Virus record (IMG/VR): IMGVR_UViG_3300023094_000028
Span: 1-30,046 of that record
Reading direction: 5' to 3' (one strand)
From: a virus
Length of the DNA stretch: 30,046 nucleotides
Made by a program: the position numbers and the translations under genes. The notes beneath the pieces are model-generated. The model did no database searches. It worked only from the letters and a program-made list of their open reading frames with translations, and was not told the DNA's origin. Shown here one piece after another: positions 20,017 through 28,563 of the stretch; positions within the stretch are counted from its first letter, which is position 1, and every line of letters starts with the position of its first letter.

Positions 20017-22230
20017 GTGGCGCTCGATGATCCCCAACCCGTAACGGGCACCGACTTCATCGCGCTTCGGGCTTGGGTCAAGGATAGCCTGTCCAAGCAC
20101 AGTGAATTCTACAAGGAAGCGCCCGAGTGTTATGACTTTGTCGCCGGCCACCCGTGGACCGATGAAGACAAGGATGCACTGAAGGCATCAGGCCAGCCGG
20201 CCGTGTCGTTCAATCTCGTCGGCCCGACCATCGACGCGATCTGCGGCATGGAGGTGAACAACCGGCAGGAGGTCAAATTCCTGCCGCGCACCATGGGCGA
20301 CGCCGCGGTTAACGAGAAGCTGACCAGCCTTGCGGAATGGGCGCGCGACGAGTGCCAGGCTGAGGACGAAGAGAGCTTCGCCTTCCGCGATACCGCGATC
20401 TGCGGGCGTGGCGTCACTGAGACGCGGCTTGATTTCGAGGAAGAGCCCACCGGCAAGATCATCGTCGATCGCCGCGATCCCATGGAATGCTTCGTCGATC
20501 CGGCGGCATCGAAGGCCAACTTCGCCGACGCAAAGTACATGGGCGATTTTCGCGATCTGGATACTGCGGACGCACAGGCAATGTTCCCAGGTATCATGCC
20601 GTCGGCGCTGAATGCCTATTGGGCCGTCACGACCGATCTGCATGACGGTGGCGAGGGCTACAAGCGCGATTATCCCGAGGAGACCCGCGCCGGTCTGCGC
20701 GATGACAAGCGGCCCAAGACGGTGCGCGTCGTGCGCATCCAGTGGTGGGAGCGGGTGCGGGCCTACATGGTCGTCGCGCCGCAAGGTATCGAGGCTCAGC
20801 AGCCTGAACCGAAACAGATCAGCGCCGAAGAATGGGAGCCCAACGCCGAGGCAATGCAGGCGGAGGGTTATCAGGCCGCACCGATCTTCACGCGTGCCTA
20901 CAAGCAGGCGTTTCTCGGCGCCAATTCGATCCTGCCGACCAACGAAGCGGGCGAAGGGGAAGAGCCGACCACGATCGACGATATCGACGGCTTCTCGTTG
21001 TGCTGGATCACCGGCCGCTGGGACCGCAACAAGCGCTATCACTACGGCATCGTGCGCCCGCTCATGGATCCGCAGCGTATCGTCAACAAGTCGCTGATCC
21101 AGACGCTCCAGATCCTGAAGACCAACGCCAAGGGCGGGCTCATGATCGAGAAGGGCGCATTTGCGAACCCTCGTGAGGCCGAACAGGACTGGAGCGACCC
21201 GAGTAAGACCATCGTCGTGTCGGATGGCGCGCTGTCGGGTGGGCGCATTCAGCCGCGCGTTGCGCCACCGCTTCCCGCCGCACTGGGATCGCTGCTCGAG
21301 TTCTCCATGACGAGCATCCGCAACGTCACCGGCGTCAATCTCGAGCTTCTGGGCGCGGCCGATCGCGAACAGGCCGCAAGCCTCGAATATCAGCGCCGTC
21401 AGTCGGCCATGTCGATCCTCGCGCCGCTGTTCGATGCGCTGCGCCGGTATCGCAAGACCGAGGGCTATGTCCTGATCTCCTGCCTGCGCAGGCTACCTCC
21501 CGGTGTGCTGGTGCGCGTCGTGCAGGACGAGGACCAGCAGGCGGGCATGCCGCCGCAGCCTGGTCAGCAGCCGCAACAGCCCGGCGCCGCACCGAAGAAC
21601 GCCTTCGCGCCATTCGATCCCGCCGCGTTCGGGCTCGACAAGCAGGAAGACCGCTTCGACGTCATCGTGGACGAGGCGCCGTCGTCACCGAACCAGAAGG
21701 AACAGACATGGGCGGCGTTGCAGCCGTTCATTGCGGGCCTCGCTGAAAAGCCGGCAGCGCTTGCCGTCGCGCTCAAATATTCGCCACTGCCTCTCGGCGC
21801 TGCGCAGGAGCTGTCGCAGGCCATGACCGGTAGCGGCATTCCGCCCGAGGTCCAGCAGCAGATCCAGGAGGGGCAGCAGCAGATTGCGCAGCTCACCCAG
21901 GAAAACGAGACGCTCAAGGCAGATCGTTCCGTCGATGCGGAAAAGCTCAAGATTGAGGGCTTCAAGGCAGAAACCGAGCGGGCCGACAAGTTGCGCCCGG
22001 AACAAGGCGGCGATGGTGGCGCGTCTGAGCTTGAGTTGCTGAAGCTACAGATCGAGCAGCAGGACGCAGAGCGCCAGCGCCAGTTCGAGGCGTCCGAAAA
22101 TCGCCAAAAAGAGCAGTTCGACCTGCTCATGCAGCATTTGAAGAACGCAGGCCAGATCGCCGCATCCCGCGTGCGCGCTGATGCAGCTGCGGACAGCGGG
22201 ATTGAAACCGGAAGCGAGGTAGGGGTCTAA
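20017..22230 (+). CDS. P22-like portal protein
   Basis: A 737-residue protein that resembles P22-type portal proteins in length and in landmarks: FVAGHPWTDEDKDALK, RPAVSFN-type GQPAVSFNLVGPTIDAI, IVDRRDPMECFVDPAA and MTSIRNVTGVNLELLG. It forms the dodecameric ring through which DNA enters and leaves the head. The last 250 residues hold a proline/glutamine-rich insert and a coiled coil, as in the barrel region of P22-like portals. The start is GTG at 20017, after the XRE gene. Confidence 0.92.
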   Translation: MALDDPQPVTGTDFIALRAWVKDSLSKHSEFYKEAPECYDFVAGHPWTDEDKDALKASGQPAVSFNLVGPTIDAICGMEVNNRQEVKFLPRTMGDAAVNEKLTSLAEWARDECQAEDEESFAFRDTAICGRGVTETRLDFEEEPTGKIIVDRRDPMECFVDPAASKANFADAKYMGDFRDLDTADAQAMFPGIMPSALNAYWAVTTDLHDGGEGYKRDYPEETRAGLRDDKRPKTVRVVRIQWWERVRAYMVVAPQGIEAQQPEPKQISAEEWEPNAEAMQAEGYQAAPIFTRAYKQAFLGANSILPTNEAGEGEEPTTIDDIDGFSLCWITGRWDRNKRYHYGIVRPLMDPQRIVNKSLIQTLQILKTNAKGGLMIEKGAFANPREAEQDWSDPSKTIVVSDGALSGGRIQPRVAPPLPAALGSLLEFSMTSIRNVTGVNLELLGAADREQAASLEYQRRQSAMSILAPLFDALRRYRKTEGYVLISCLRRLPPGVLVRVVQDEDQQAGMPPQPGQQPQQPGAAPKNAFAPFDPAAFGLDKQEDRFDVIVDEAPSSPNQKEQTWAALQPFIAGLAEKPAALAVALKYSPLPLGAAQELSQAMTGSGIPPEVQQQIQEGQQQIAQLTQENETLKADRSVDAEKLKIEGFKAETERADKLRPEQGGDGGASELELLKLQIEQQDAERQRQFEASENRQKEQFDLLMQHLKNAGQIAASRVRADAAADSGIETGSEVGV

Positions 22231-22703
22231 TGGCACGTCAGAAGGTCGTAGCGGCCAACATTCCGGTCAATCAGTTCGACCAGCCGTTGCCGGTCTTGGC
22301 GGCTATCATTTTTGACGGGCAGGCTGGCACTCCGGATGCGTCCAGCGGACCTAACGCCACCGTCACGAACGCATCGGCCACTGTTCCGGCTTTATCGGGC
22401 ACCACGCCGATCACAGGCACTTTCACAGCGACCGGCCAGAGCGCCCCTTTTACGGCCATCCAAGGGCATGCCATCTGGGTCAAGCTGTCGGGCACCTTTG
22501 TCGCGACTGTTGCTGTCCAGCGCTGCTCGGATGGCACGGCTGCAACGCGTCAGAACCTCACTGTCGGCGGCACCAATTACGCCGTGTTCACCACGCCCGT
22601 TCAGGAGGCTGTTTCGGCCGAAGATGACGGCGGGGTTGCCTATCTGTTGAACTGCTCGGCTTACACGAGCGGGACGGTTACCTACCAGCTTGGTCACAAG
22701 TAA
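22230..22703 (+). CDS. Probable structural (decoration or fibre) protein
   Basis: A 157-residue protein rich in Gly, Thr, Ala and Val (GTFTATGQSAPFTAIQGHAIWVKLSG, VAVQRCSDGTA, YQLGHK), indicating a beta-sandwich. Such proteins are common beside head genes; a decoration or fibre-base role is inferred. The ATG at 22230 overlaps the portal stop (TAATG). No signal or membrane segment. Confidence 0.72.
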   Translation: MARQKVVAANIPVNQFDQPLPVLAAIIFDGQAGTPDASSGPNATVTNASATVPALSGTTPITGTFTATGQSAPFTAIQGHAIWVKLSGTFVATVAVQRCSDGTAATRQNLTVGGTNYAVFTTPVQEAVSAEDDGGVAYLLNCSAYTSGTVTYQLGHK

Positions 22704-23909
22704 GTGAGTGCCGCGATTGACTTCATTGCGCGCGGTCTGGCGATCAGCCTTAGGCCGCTTGCCAATGGCGCAACCTCCGCATTGCCCCCTTTTTGGAATA
22801 TGTCCGCGCTTCGCAACTGGAATATGTTCAAGGGGCAGTTTGCCGAAGGACAGAACGTCACGTTTGACATGGCGCTCATTGCCGACAGCTACGGGCAAAG
22901 GCCCGATCGGTATAGCCAGTTTTTGGCTGATCAACTCGCTGCAACGTATACCGACGCCGGGGCCGGCTGGATCGGCTTCGGATACCCCGGCGTGGGGCCG
23001 TCCCAGGTTAACGGTGCAGGACGCTGGCCGACCTATCCTGTGACCTTCAGCGGCGCAGGGTGGACCACGAATTACAACGGTGCGGGTTATGCGGCAGACC
23101 TATGTGGCGTGCTGGCGAGCACTGCTGGCAACCGCATAATGGTAGGCTTTCCGGCCGGCACGGCGTCGATCAAGCTTTATTGTCGTGCCACGACCTCTGC
23201 CCAAGGGGTGATCCGCTATAGCTATGATGGCGGCACGACGTGGACGGATCTCACCCTTACAGGCACTTCTGCGGTCCAGTTCGATCTTGTCTCACCTCCT
23301 TCCTCAGCCTTCACGCTGACGATCGAGACGAATGGTACAACCGTTGCAGGTCTCGGTGGGCTCTATCACAAGAATTCGAATGTGCGAGGCGTGCGCTTCA
23401 GCAAGATCGCCGGCTCTGGGTCGCGTGCGCAATATTATGCCAACGCGGGCCAGCTAGCCCCAAATCAAATCTACCGCAACATCCTCGCGTCGCTCAACTG
23501 CAAGCTTATGATTATCTCGATCGGCACGAACGATCAGGATCATCAGGACGGCTCGTTCGCCAGCAAGGCCGAGTACAAGGGCTATATCGAGACCATCATC
23601 CAGCAACTTCGTGATGCGACGGTTAATCCGTCCATGGATATTCTGCTAGCCCCGCCCATCGAAAACAATCGGGCGGCAAACCCAATTCCAATGGTGCAAT
23701 ATCAGGAAGCATGTTTCGAGCTAGCACAGCAGTACGATACGGCTTTTCTGGATGTTCAGGCTGGGTTTGGTCCTGTAAACAATCCCGCATATTATGCATG
23801 GAACGGAACATTCCGTGTAATGGACCCAGATCTTCTGCATCCATTTCCAGCTACTGGCGGTAAAATCTACGCTAATCGCTTACTTCAGGCGCTAGCGACC
23901 TCTCTATGA
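22704..23909 (+). CDS. SGNH/GDSL-type hydrolase, probable virion esterase
   Basis: A 401-residue protein with SGNH blocks: catalytic Ser62 in LIADSYGQ (block I), N276 in IISIGTNDQ (block III) and D376/H379 in DPDLLHP (block V). An inserted beta-rich domain (about 128-235) sits between blocks I and III. Such enzymes remove acyl groups from capsule or lipopolysaccharide in phage receptor-binding proteins. GTG 22704 follows directly after the preceding TAA. It sits among head genes, which is unusual. Confidence 0.82.
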   Translation: MSAAIDFIARGLAISLRPLANGATSALPPFWNMSALRNWNMFKGQFAEGQNVTFDMALIADSYGQRPDRYSQFLADQLAATYTDAGAGWIGFGYPGVGPSQVNGAGRWPTYPVTFSGAGWTTNYNGAGYAADLCGVLASTAGNRIMVGFPAGTASIKLYCRATTSAQGVIRYSYDGGTTWTDLTLTGTSAVQFDLVSPPSSAFTLTIETNGTTVAGLGGLYHKNSNVRGVRFSKIAGSGSRAQYYANAGQLAPNQIYRNILASLNCKLMIISIGTNDQDHQDGSFASKAEYKGYIETIIQQLRDATVNPSMDILLAPPIENNRAANPIPMVQYQEACFELAQQYDTAFLDVQAGFGPVNNPAYYAWNGTFRVMDPDLLHPFPATGGKIYANRLLQALATSL

Positions 23910-24589
23910 CATTCTCATGGAGCCCATTTCCTCGTGGAGGTGGTGGTAGCGGAGGCGTTCCCGACGCGCCGAACGACGGATATTCGTACATCCGCAAGGC
24001 GATGGCGTGGCTGCGTTCGTGGTTCACGAGCGGCTATGTATCGGGCCGGGTATACCCGTGTGATTACGGTCTATCGGTGGGCACGGGCGGCGGTGTAGCC
24101 GTCAACACGATTTATTGGACGCCGATGATTATCGACGTTGATACGACCATCAGCGCGCTCACGGCAGAGGTAACCACGCCGCAGACCGGGGCGCTGTTTC
24201 GCCTTTCTGTGTTTGCGGAAGATCCAACCAACAAAGGCCCTTTGGGGGCTGCACTGGGTACGACAGGTGACATGACGGCTGCCACTGCTGCGGTGGTTAC
24301 CGGAGCGCTTGGTGCGTCGCTGGCTCTCCCGGCTGGGATTTATTGGGTGTCGAACGTCTGCAATACGGCTTCGGTCATCTTCCGGTGCGTGGCTGCGACG
24401 CAGGGGTGGGTCTCGCGCTATGTGGGATCGACCGATACGGCTGCTATCTTCAGCGCCAACCCCGGCCAGCTGTTCTACCAGCTTGCGAACCCCGGCGCCT
24501 ATGGCACGCTTCCGACGCTCACAGCCGGACAGGCTGTTCTGACGCGGGGCACATCGCGCGCGTTTGTCTCTGGCTTCACGGTGGCCTGA
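23906..24589 (+). CDS. Glycine-rich structural protein, probable fibre or decoration
   Basis: A 227-residue protein with a glycine-rich linker (PRGGGGSGGVPDAPN), an aromatic helix (AMAWLRSWFTSGYVSG) and a beta-rich Thr/Ala body ending RAFVSGFTVA. The style is that of phage tail-fibre or head-fibre proteins. It overlaps the SGNH gene by ATGA. No enzymatic motif. Function is inferred from composition and position. Confidence 0.7.
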   Translation: MTFSWSPFPRGGGGSGGVPDAPNDGYSYIRKAMAWLRSWFTSGYVSGRVYPCDYGLSVGTGGGVAVNTIYWTPMIIDVDTTISALTAEVTTPQTGALFRLSVFAEDPTNKGPLGAALGTTGDMTAATAAVVTGALGASLALPAGIYWVSNVCNTASVIFRCVAATQGWVSRYVGSTDTAAIFSANPGQLFYQLANPGAYGTLPTLTAGQAVLTRGTSRAFVSGFTVA

Positions 24590-24590
24590 T

Positions 24591-25154
24591 ATGCCTGTCG
24601 TCTATAATCTGGCTGGTTCGGCAATCTGCACGGGGAACGCAAACCCGGCGCGAACGGCGACCTATCCGGCTGGCGCTAGTCAGCAGGCGCAGATTGATGC
24701 GTTCTTTGCCGGCGATCCCGATCTGAGTGTGGATACCAGCGGGCCAGCTCTGCTTGCGCGGATACCCACCGCAGGAACGACCATCCCACCGGGCGTGTCC
24801 GACAGTGGCGTGCTCGGCCCGGATGCGACCAAATTCGCGCGCGACATGCACACGCATGCGAGCAAGGCGCGCAAGCAGATCATCACGATGGGCAGCGCGG
24901 CGACCACCTATGCGTGGACCTATCCGACGGCATTCGGCTCCGGCATCGTGCCTGTTTGCGGTGCTATCGTGCAGGTCCCCAACGGCACGACCGACCTTTA
25001 CAATGTTCAGGTCATGGGCGCGCCGACCAACACTGGCTGCGTATTTCAGATCAACCGCGTCTCGTCGGGTCTCCTTGCACTGCTCACCGGCGCGCTTTCA
25101 CTCAACCCGACGCCGATCGCCGCAACCCTCCACATGATAGCACTGGAGCCGTAA
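24591..25154 (+). CDS. Phage structural protein with HTHASKARK motif
   Basis: A 187-residue protein. Residues about 84-94 carry DMHTHASKARKQI, a motif recurrent in phage fibre and decoration proteins. The rest is beta-rich (VCGAIVQVPNGTTDLYNVQV). The ATG at 24591 follows the previous stop by one base; a longer frame from 24564 lies in the preceding gene. It is likely part of the same virion-surface module as the SGNH hydrolase. Confidence 0.75.
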   Translation: MPVVYNLAGSAICTGNANPARTATYPAGASQQAQIDAFFAGDPDLSVDTSGPALLARIPTAGTTIPPGVSDSGVLGPDATKFARDMHTHASKARKQIITMGSAATTYAWTYPTAFGSGIVPVCGAIVQVPNGTTDLYNVQVMGAPTNTGCVFQINRVSSGLLALLTGALSLNPTPIAATLHMIALEP

Positions 25155-25155
25155 A

Positions 25156-26097
25156 ATGGTCGATTTCACGCAAGAAGAGCTCGAAGCCGAAGCCGTCACC
25201 GCGGATGATGCCGCCCCGCCTCCCGCCGCAGATCGCCCCCGCGATGAAGCAGGCCGGTTCGCGCCCACTGCTGACGACATCGATCAGGCTGTCGAGCATG
25301 ACGCGCCCCAGCAGCAACAGCGCCGCACTGTCCCGCACGCCGCCCTTCATGCGGAGCGTGAGGGCCACAAGGCGACGAAGGGCCAGCTTGCCGCAGCACA
25401 GGCGCAGTTGGCGCAGCTTGCCGAGCTGCGTGCGCGGCTGAGTGCCCAGCCAGCCACCCCGGCCGCACTGCAGACCCCGCCACCGCCCGCCGCGTCCCAA
25501 CAGCAGGCAGACGCGCCGGCAGCCCCAGTCGGCGATGACCCGCACGGCATCCGCCACCTGACAGAGCGCATCAACCAATTCGAACAGCGCGATCGGCAGC
25601 AGCAGACGCAGCAGGCCGAACAGGGCATCGCCAGTCAGGAACAGACCGTCCTGCATAACCAGCTCATCCAGAGCGAGCAGGAGTTTCGCGCCGCAACGCC
25701 CGATTACGATCAGGCTGCCCAGCATCTCGCGACGGCCCGATCGCGGCAGCTTGCCATGATGGGCCTTGGTCCGGTTGAGGTGCAGCAGACGCTTGCGAAC
25801 GAGGTGCTGGAAATCACCCGTGCCGCGATTGAGCAGGGCCGCTCGCCGGCCGAGGTCGCTTACGATTGGGCCCAGACCTACGGATACCAGCCGCAGCAGG
25901 CCCAACAGCAACAGCCGAACCCGATGTTGGCGGCGATCGCGCAGGGGCAGCGTCAGAGTCGCACGCTGGCCAATGGCCGTGGCGGCGCCGGCGTGGACCA
26001 GGTCAATGCGGATGCCATCGCGCGCATGACGGAGGCCGAGTTCGATCGGCTTTACGCCACGCCTGAAGGCAAGGCGCTGATCGATGCGATGGGGTGA
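25156..26097 (+). CDS. Probable head scaffolding protein
   Basis: A 313-residue, Ala/Gln-rich helical protein directly before the capsid region. It has an acidic N-terminus (TQEELEAEAVTADDAAPPP), a long coiled coil (ATKGQLAAAQAQLAQLAELRARL), a proline-rich linker and a C-terminal helix-rich domain. This composition matches phage scaffolds, which shape the procapsid and then leave. It ends seven bases before the first gene of the inverted module. Confidence 0.8.
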   Translation: MVDFTQEELEAEAVTADDAAPPPAADRPRDEAGRFAPTADDIDQAVEHDAPQQQQRRTVPHAALHAEREGHKATKGQLAAAQAQLAQLAELRARLSAQPATPAALQTPPPPAASQQQADAPAAPVGDDPHGIRHLTERINQFEQRDRQQQTQQAEQGIASQEQTVLHNQLIQSEQEFRAATPDYDQAAQHLATARSRQLAMMGLGPVEVQQTLANEVLEITRAAIEQGRSPAEVAYDWAQTYGYQPQQAQQQQPNPMLAAIAQGQRQSRTLANGRGGAGVDQVNADAIARMTEAEFDRLYATPEGKALIDAMG

Positions 26098-26103
26098 CGG
26101 CGC

Positions 26104-26250
26104 CTATTTGGCGCCCAACTCCTTCCGCAGCGCGTCGCGCATCAGCTCGGACAGCGACATGCCGCGCTGAGTTGCGACCGTTTCCGCAGAGGCGACTAGG
26201 TTTGCGTTAACCCGGAAACGAACAATTGAATCGTGTACCGTCTTCCGCAT
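26104..26250 (-). CDS. Ribbon-helix-helix DNA-binding protein
   Basis: A 48-residue protein with a strand (SIVRFRVNA) followed by two helices (LVASAETVATQRG, SLSELMRDALRKEL), the Arc/MetJ ribbon-helix-helix fold. Such proteins dimerise to bind operators. It is on the opposite strand to the head genes, third in a small leftward operon. The ATG at 26250 comes one base after the preceding stop; the frame upstream of it lies in the neighbour. Confidence 0.8.
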   Translation of the reverse strand: MRKTVHDSIVRFRVNANLVASAETVATQRGMSLSELMRDALRKELGAK

Positions 26251-26251
26251 C

Positions 26252-26452
26252 TCAAATCCTTCTGTAGTCGCTGGTGGACTGAACCCGCCGGCCATCGATA
26301 TAGCTGGCGATATCTGCCGGGTGATACCGGATCAGCCGGCCGACCTTGATGAATTTCGGGCCTTTCCCCAGCACGCGCCAGTTGGCGAGCGTCTTCGGTG
26401 TCGGTCCGCCCGCGCGGTGAAATTCCTCGGGCGTAAGTAGATGATCGCTCAT
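26252..26452 (-). CDS. AlpA/MerR-like HTH protein (module gene 2)
   Basis: A 66-residue protein with the compact excisionase/AlpA HTH (LLTPEEFHRAGGPTPKTLANW, GKGPKFIKVGRLIRYHPADIASYI). These proteins control prophage-like elements or integrases. It resembles the next gene upstream in the same positions (GTGPKF/GKGPKF), suggesting tandem duplication. It overlaps that gene by ATGA. Confidence 0.82.
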   Translation of the reverse strand: MSDHLLTPEEFHRAGGPTPKTLANWRVLGKGPKFIKVGRLIRYHPADIASYIDGRRVQSTSDYRRI

Positions 26453-26652
26453 TTCGTCACGCGCTCGGAAGTGCTGCTAAGCACTTGCTGATTTGCCCAT
26501 GCGTCGAGATCAGCCACCGAATAGGTAACAATCTTTGCGCCGAGCACCCGGAATTTCGGGCCGGTCCCGTCAACGCGCTTGCGTTCGAGTGTCGATTGAC
26601 CAACGCCGAGGTATTTCGCGGCATCGTTGGTTCTAAGATATGCGGCTTCCAT
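26449..26652 (-). CDS. AlpA/MerR-like HTH protein (module gene 1)
   Basis: A 67-residue HTH protein of the AlpA/excisionase type (YLRTNDAAKYLGVGQSTLERKR, GTGPKFRVLGAKIVTYSVADLDAWAN). It is first in the inverted operon, with AGGAG upstream of the ATG at 26652 and a promoter near 26680-26710. It could regulate its own operon, the nearby palindromes or the integrase. No integrase lies next to it. Confidence 0.82.
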   Translation of the reverse strand: MEAAYLRTNDAAKYLGVGQSTLERKRVDGTGPKFRVLGAKIVTYSVADLDAWANQQVLSSTSERVTK

Positions 26653-26681
26653 TATGTTTCTCCTATGCTTCATTGTTCAAT

Positions 26682-26710
26682 TATATATCACTCTAAGATA
26701 ATGCATGCAA
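26682..26710 (-). promoter_or_regulatory. Promoter of the inverted HTH/RHH module
   Basis: On the minus strand TTGCAT (26710-26705) is followed by a 17-base spacer and TATATA (26687-26682); a TATAAT also occurs two bases further on (26685-26680). It lies about 30 bases before the ATG at 26652 in an AT-rich stretch. It makes the module independent of the rightward transcript. Confidence 0.6.
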
Positions 26711-26783
26711 CTACATACGAGCACAATTGAAGGAATACTAAGCCATTATGACCTATTGGCACTAACGGCAGTATTGGCACAGC

Positions 26784-26839
26784 AGCCCCGATAAAGTCGT
26801 TCTGGGCCCCCGATAAAGCCGATCGGCTTTATCGGGGCT
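26784..26839. repeat. Palindrome cluster with three CCCCGATAAAG copies
   Basis: Bases 26808-26837 form a perfect 30-bp palindrome, half CCCCGATAAAGCCGA, with no central loop. A further direct copy, AGCCCCGATAAAG at 26784-26796, pairs with the right arm (26827-26839) over 13 bases. Two alternative stems are therefore possible. No U-tract follows, so a simple intrinsic terminator is unlikely. It could be an operator, a centromere-like site or an attenuator. Confidence 0.8.
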
Positions 26840-26857
26840 AGCCCAATGGCGGGGTGA

Positions 26858-26886
26858 TTGAACGTCGTTAAATTGTGGTGTAGAGT
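26858..26886 (+). promoter_or_regulatory. Candidate rightward promoter for the capsid genes
   Basis: TTGAAC (26858-26863), a 17-base spacer and TAGAGT (26881-26886). Matches to consensus are four of six in each box. It would restart transcription after the inverted module, leaving a leader of about 130 bases. Strength is unknown. Confidence 0.35.
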
Positions 26887-27022
26887 GACGATCGAACCGA
26901 GGTGCGATCTCGCTTCTACGCCATGAGGCGCGATAGCCTCTCCGTCCCAGCTCCCGACGCGGGGGAGTTTCCGTAGCCACCACGACACGGCGGCGCAGAA
27001 ACCCCTTCCAAGGAGCGCCATC

Positions 27023-28138
27023 ATGGCAACCACGAATTATCCTGTGGGTCACGCTCTAGCCCCGCGCGTCTGGCGCCGGAAGCTGGCAGTCGAAGCCCTC
27101 CGCAAGACCTTCTTCTCTGATCTTATCGGCCGTTCCGCCGACAGCGTCATCCAGCAGATCGACGACCTCGAAAAGGGCGGCGGCGATCGCGTCACCTACG
27201 GCCTGCGCGGCCAGCTGACCGGCCGCGGTGTCACCGGCGACGGCACGCTCGAGGGCAACGAAGAGAAGCTGTCCACCTATTCTGACACGCTGATCATCGA
27301 CCAGCTGCGCCACGCCGTCCGCTCGGCGGGCAAGATGAGCGAGCAGCGCATCCTGTTCAACGTGCGCGACGAGAGCAAGTCGGGTCTCGCCGACTGGTTC
27401 GCAGACCGTTACGACACGTCGATGTTCAACCAGCTCTGCGGCTTCACGGCGCAGACGGATCTGGCGCTGACGGGCAACAATGCAACGATCGCGCCCGACG
27501 CCGCGCACATCTACCGCCCCAACGCGAAAACCGCCGATGAATCGCTCACCACCGGTGACGAATTCACGCTCGGTATCATTGACGTGCTGGTGGCGCGCGC
27601 GGCGCAGTTCACGACCGCGGCGAACACCGGTGTCGCGATCAAGCCGGCATCTTTCGCCGGCCGCAAGCTCTGGATCATGTTCATCCATGATTACCAGGCC
27701 TATCAGCTTCGCACCACGGCCGCCGCCGGCTCCTGGATCGATTACCAGAAGGCGCTCACCACGGGTGGTTATGCCTCGGACACGTCGCTGTTCAAGGGCG
27801 GCCACCTGATCGGTGAATATAACGGCGTCCTGCTCGTCAAGGCACCGCGCATCACCAACGGCGTCAACAGCACGACCGGTGCTGCCGTCACCAATGCCCG
27901 CCGCGCGGTTCTCGTGGGCGGTCAGGCCGGCATGTTCGCCATGGGTCGCGTCAAGGGCGAAACCGACGGCGACAAGTTCTCGTGGGTCGAAGAGGAATTC
28001 GACTACGGCAACCAGCTGGGCGTCTCCGCCGGCAACATCTTCGGCATGAAGAAGACGCGCTTCACGCCAGCCGACAACGCCGGCCCAACGAGCGACTTCG
28101 CGACGTTCGTGGCCTCCACCTACAGCCCCGCACCGTAA
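27023..28138 (+). CDS. Major capsid protein, N4-gp56 family
   Basis: A 371-residue protein matching N4-gp56-type major capsid proteins: ALRKTFFSDLIGRSADSVIQ, GDRVTYGLRGQLTGRGVTGDG, LIIDQLRHAVRSAGKMSEQR and HDYQAYQLRT. It forms the HK97-fold head shell. AAGGAG lies nine bases before the ATG at 27023. It follows a scaffold but is separated from it by the inverted module. Strongly biased codon use fits high expression. Confidence 0.92.
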   Translation: MATTNYPVGHALAPRVWRRKLAVEALRKTFFSDLIGRSADSVIQQIDDLEKGGGDRVTYGLRGQLTGRGVTGDGTLEGNEEKLSTYSDTLIIDQLRHAVRSAGKMSEQRILFNVRDESKSGLADWFADRYDTSMFNQLCGFTAQTDLALTGNNATIAPDAAHIYRPNAKTADESLTTGDEFTLGIIDVLVARAAQFTTAANTGVAIKPASFAGRKLWIMFIHDYQAYQLRTTAAAGSWIDYQKALTTGGYASDTSLFKGGHLIGEYNGVLLVKAPRITNGVNSTTGAAVTNARRAVLVGGQAGMFAMGRVKGETDGDKFSWVEEEFDYGNQLGVSAGNIFGMKKTRFTPADNAGPTSDFATFVASTYSPAP

Positions 28139-28148
28139 GGAGGTCAAG

Positions 28149-28553
28149 ATGGCTGGAATTGCACGCCTTACCCAGTACCAGATGCCGCACTCGCTGCGGA
28201 AGCTGGTCAACTTCAATGATGCCGGTGTCGCAGCCGGTGTGCTCGTCGGCACGATCCCGGCCGGCTCGATCATCACGTCGGTGATCGTGCAGATCGCGAC
28301 CGTGTTCAACGCCGCGACGACCAACGTGCTCACCGTGGGCACGACCGGCACCGGCACCGACCTGATGACCAGCGCGGAGGCAGTTGCCGGCACGCAGGGC
28401 CAGAAGGCGGCCGCCGCGTTCAAGGCAACCACGGCATCGAACCCGCTGGCGGCCGATACCGACGTGTTCGTCGCATATTCGCAGACGGGCACCGCGGCGA
28501 CGACCGGCACGGCTTATGTGCTCGTGTCGTACCATCCGAACAACGATCGCTGA
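28149..28553 (+). CDS. Probable head decoration protein
   Basis: A 134-residue Ala/Thr/Val-rich beta protein (AGVLVGTIPAGSIITSVIVQIATVF, VLTVGTTGTGTDL, YVLVSYHP), directly after the capsid gene. This position and composition suit a capsid decoration or stabilising protein. AAGGAGG is five bases before the ATG, one of the best ribosome sites here, indicating high expression. Confidence 0.75.
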   Translation: MAGIARLTQYQMPHSLRKLVNFNDAGVAAGVLVGTIPAGSIITSVIVQIATVFNAATTNVLTVGTTGTGTDLMTSAEAVAGTQGQKAAAAFKATTASNPLAADTDVFVAYSQTGTAATTGTAYVLVSYHPNNDR

Positions 28554-28563
28554 GGAGGTCGGA

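Larger units (their letters stand above)
26653..27022. other. Non-coding control region between inverted module and capsid gene
   Basis: About 370 bases without a credible gene. The left part is AT-rich and holds the leftward promoter. Next are two direct copies of TATTGGCAC (26754-26762, 26772-26780), then the palindrome cluster, a candidate rightward promoter and the capsid leader with AAGGAG before 27023. It is the longest non-coding stretch in the window. Confidence 0.75.

Noticed and set aside
20188-21042. Minus-strand frame opposite the portal gene
   Set aside because: Antisense to a clear P22-like portal, with no start context or domain.
26099-26115. GGCGCC-TATTT-GGCGCC hairpin between the convergent scaffold and RHH genes as terminator
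   Set aside because: The six-pair stem has no U-tract on either strand. Weak termination is possible but not supported.
27056-28510. 484-codon minus-strand frame opposite the capsid gene
   Set aside because: It crosses two well-supported plus-strand genes, has charged low-complexity composition and no family resemblance.
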